Below, in pieces: positions 5,829 to 5,849 of a DNA stretch of 5,849 bases. Position numbers and translations under genes: made by a program. The notes under the pieces are model-generated. The model searched no databases, was not told where the DNA came from, and saw only the letters and a list, made by a program, of their open reading frames with translations. Numbering within the stretch: position 1 is the first letter of the stretch; the number at the start of each line of letters is the position of its first letter. This DNA is from Actinomycetes bacterium. Its GTDB lineage: Bacteria > Planctomycetota > Phycisphaerae > JAACET01. The stretch lies in the NCBI GenBank assembly GCA_030631725.1, contig DAOVKO010000137.1:1-5849 (forward strand). Direction: 5' to 3'.

Positions 5829-5849
5829 GGGCCAGTGATTCTGCTATCC

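Overview
The window looks like a piece of a moderate-GC bacterial chromosome, most probably from a planctomycete. This rests on protein style only: a BlaI-type repressor next to a very large M56 (BlaR1-like) protein with proline/threonine linkers and carboxypeptidase-regulatory-like domains is typical of Planctomycetota. No rRNA, tRNA, CRISPR array or complete mobile element is visible.

Left part (1-1043): decayed or rearranged sequence. Positions 1-280 hold no convincing gene but contain two tandem hairpins (32-73 and 74-92). On the minus strand, 281-634 encodes the C-terminal four fifths of an archease, the RtcB RNA-ligase cofactor, without its N-terminus. About 20 bp away on the plus strand lies the N-terminal SWIM zinc-finger segment of what is normally a much larger SNF2-type helicase, cut off after about 100 residues. 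Two gene fragments meet head to head with no room for promoters or proper starts, so this is probably a recombination junction with gene remnants.

Centre (1095-5026): an intact two-gene regulatory operon. A promoter-like pair overlaps a 7-bp-arm dyad (1130-1157) just upstream of a BlaI/MecI-family repressor (1170-1553). Two bases after the repressor stop, a 1156-residue membrane metalloprotease of the M56/BlaR1 family begins (1556-5026). Its membrane and protease core (HELAH at residues 244-248) follows the usual BlaR1 plan. The penicillin-binding sensor is replaced by a long exported region: four TPRs, a beta-rich domain, two carboxypeptidase-regulatory-like domains and a lipocalin-like C-terminal domain. 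The expected logic is that a signal read outside the membrane activates the protease, which then inactivates the repressor bound at its own operator. The signal cannot be read from sequence.

Right part (5027-5849): a short hairpin follows the protease gene, then an AT-rich intergenic stretch with a perfect 7-bp dyad (5156-5175). Next comes a small lipoprotein gene (5251-5691) with a lipobox and an STN-like C-terminal fold, clearly lower in GC than the operon. It ends in a long interrupted hairpin followed by a T-run (5768-5828), a likely terminator. Whether the lipoprotein works with the BlaI/M56 pair is unknown; adjacency and shared orientation are the only hints.
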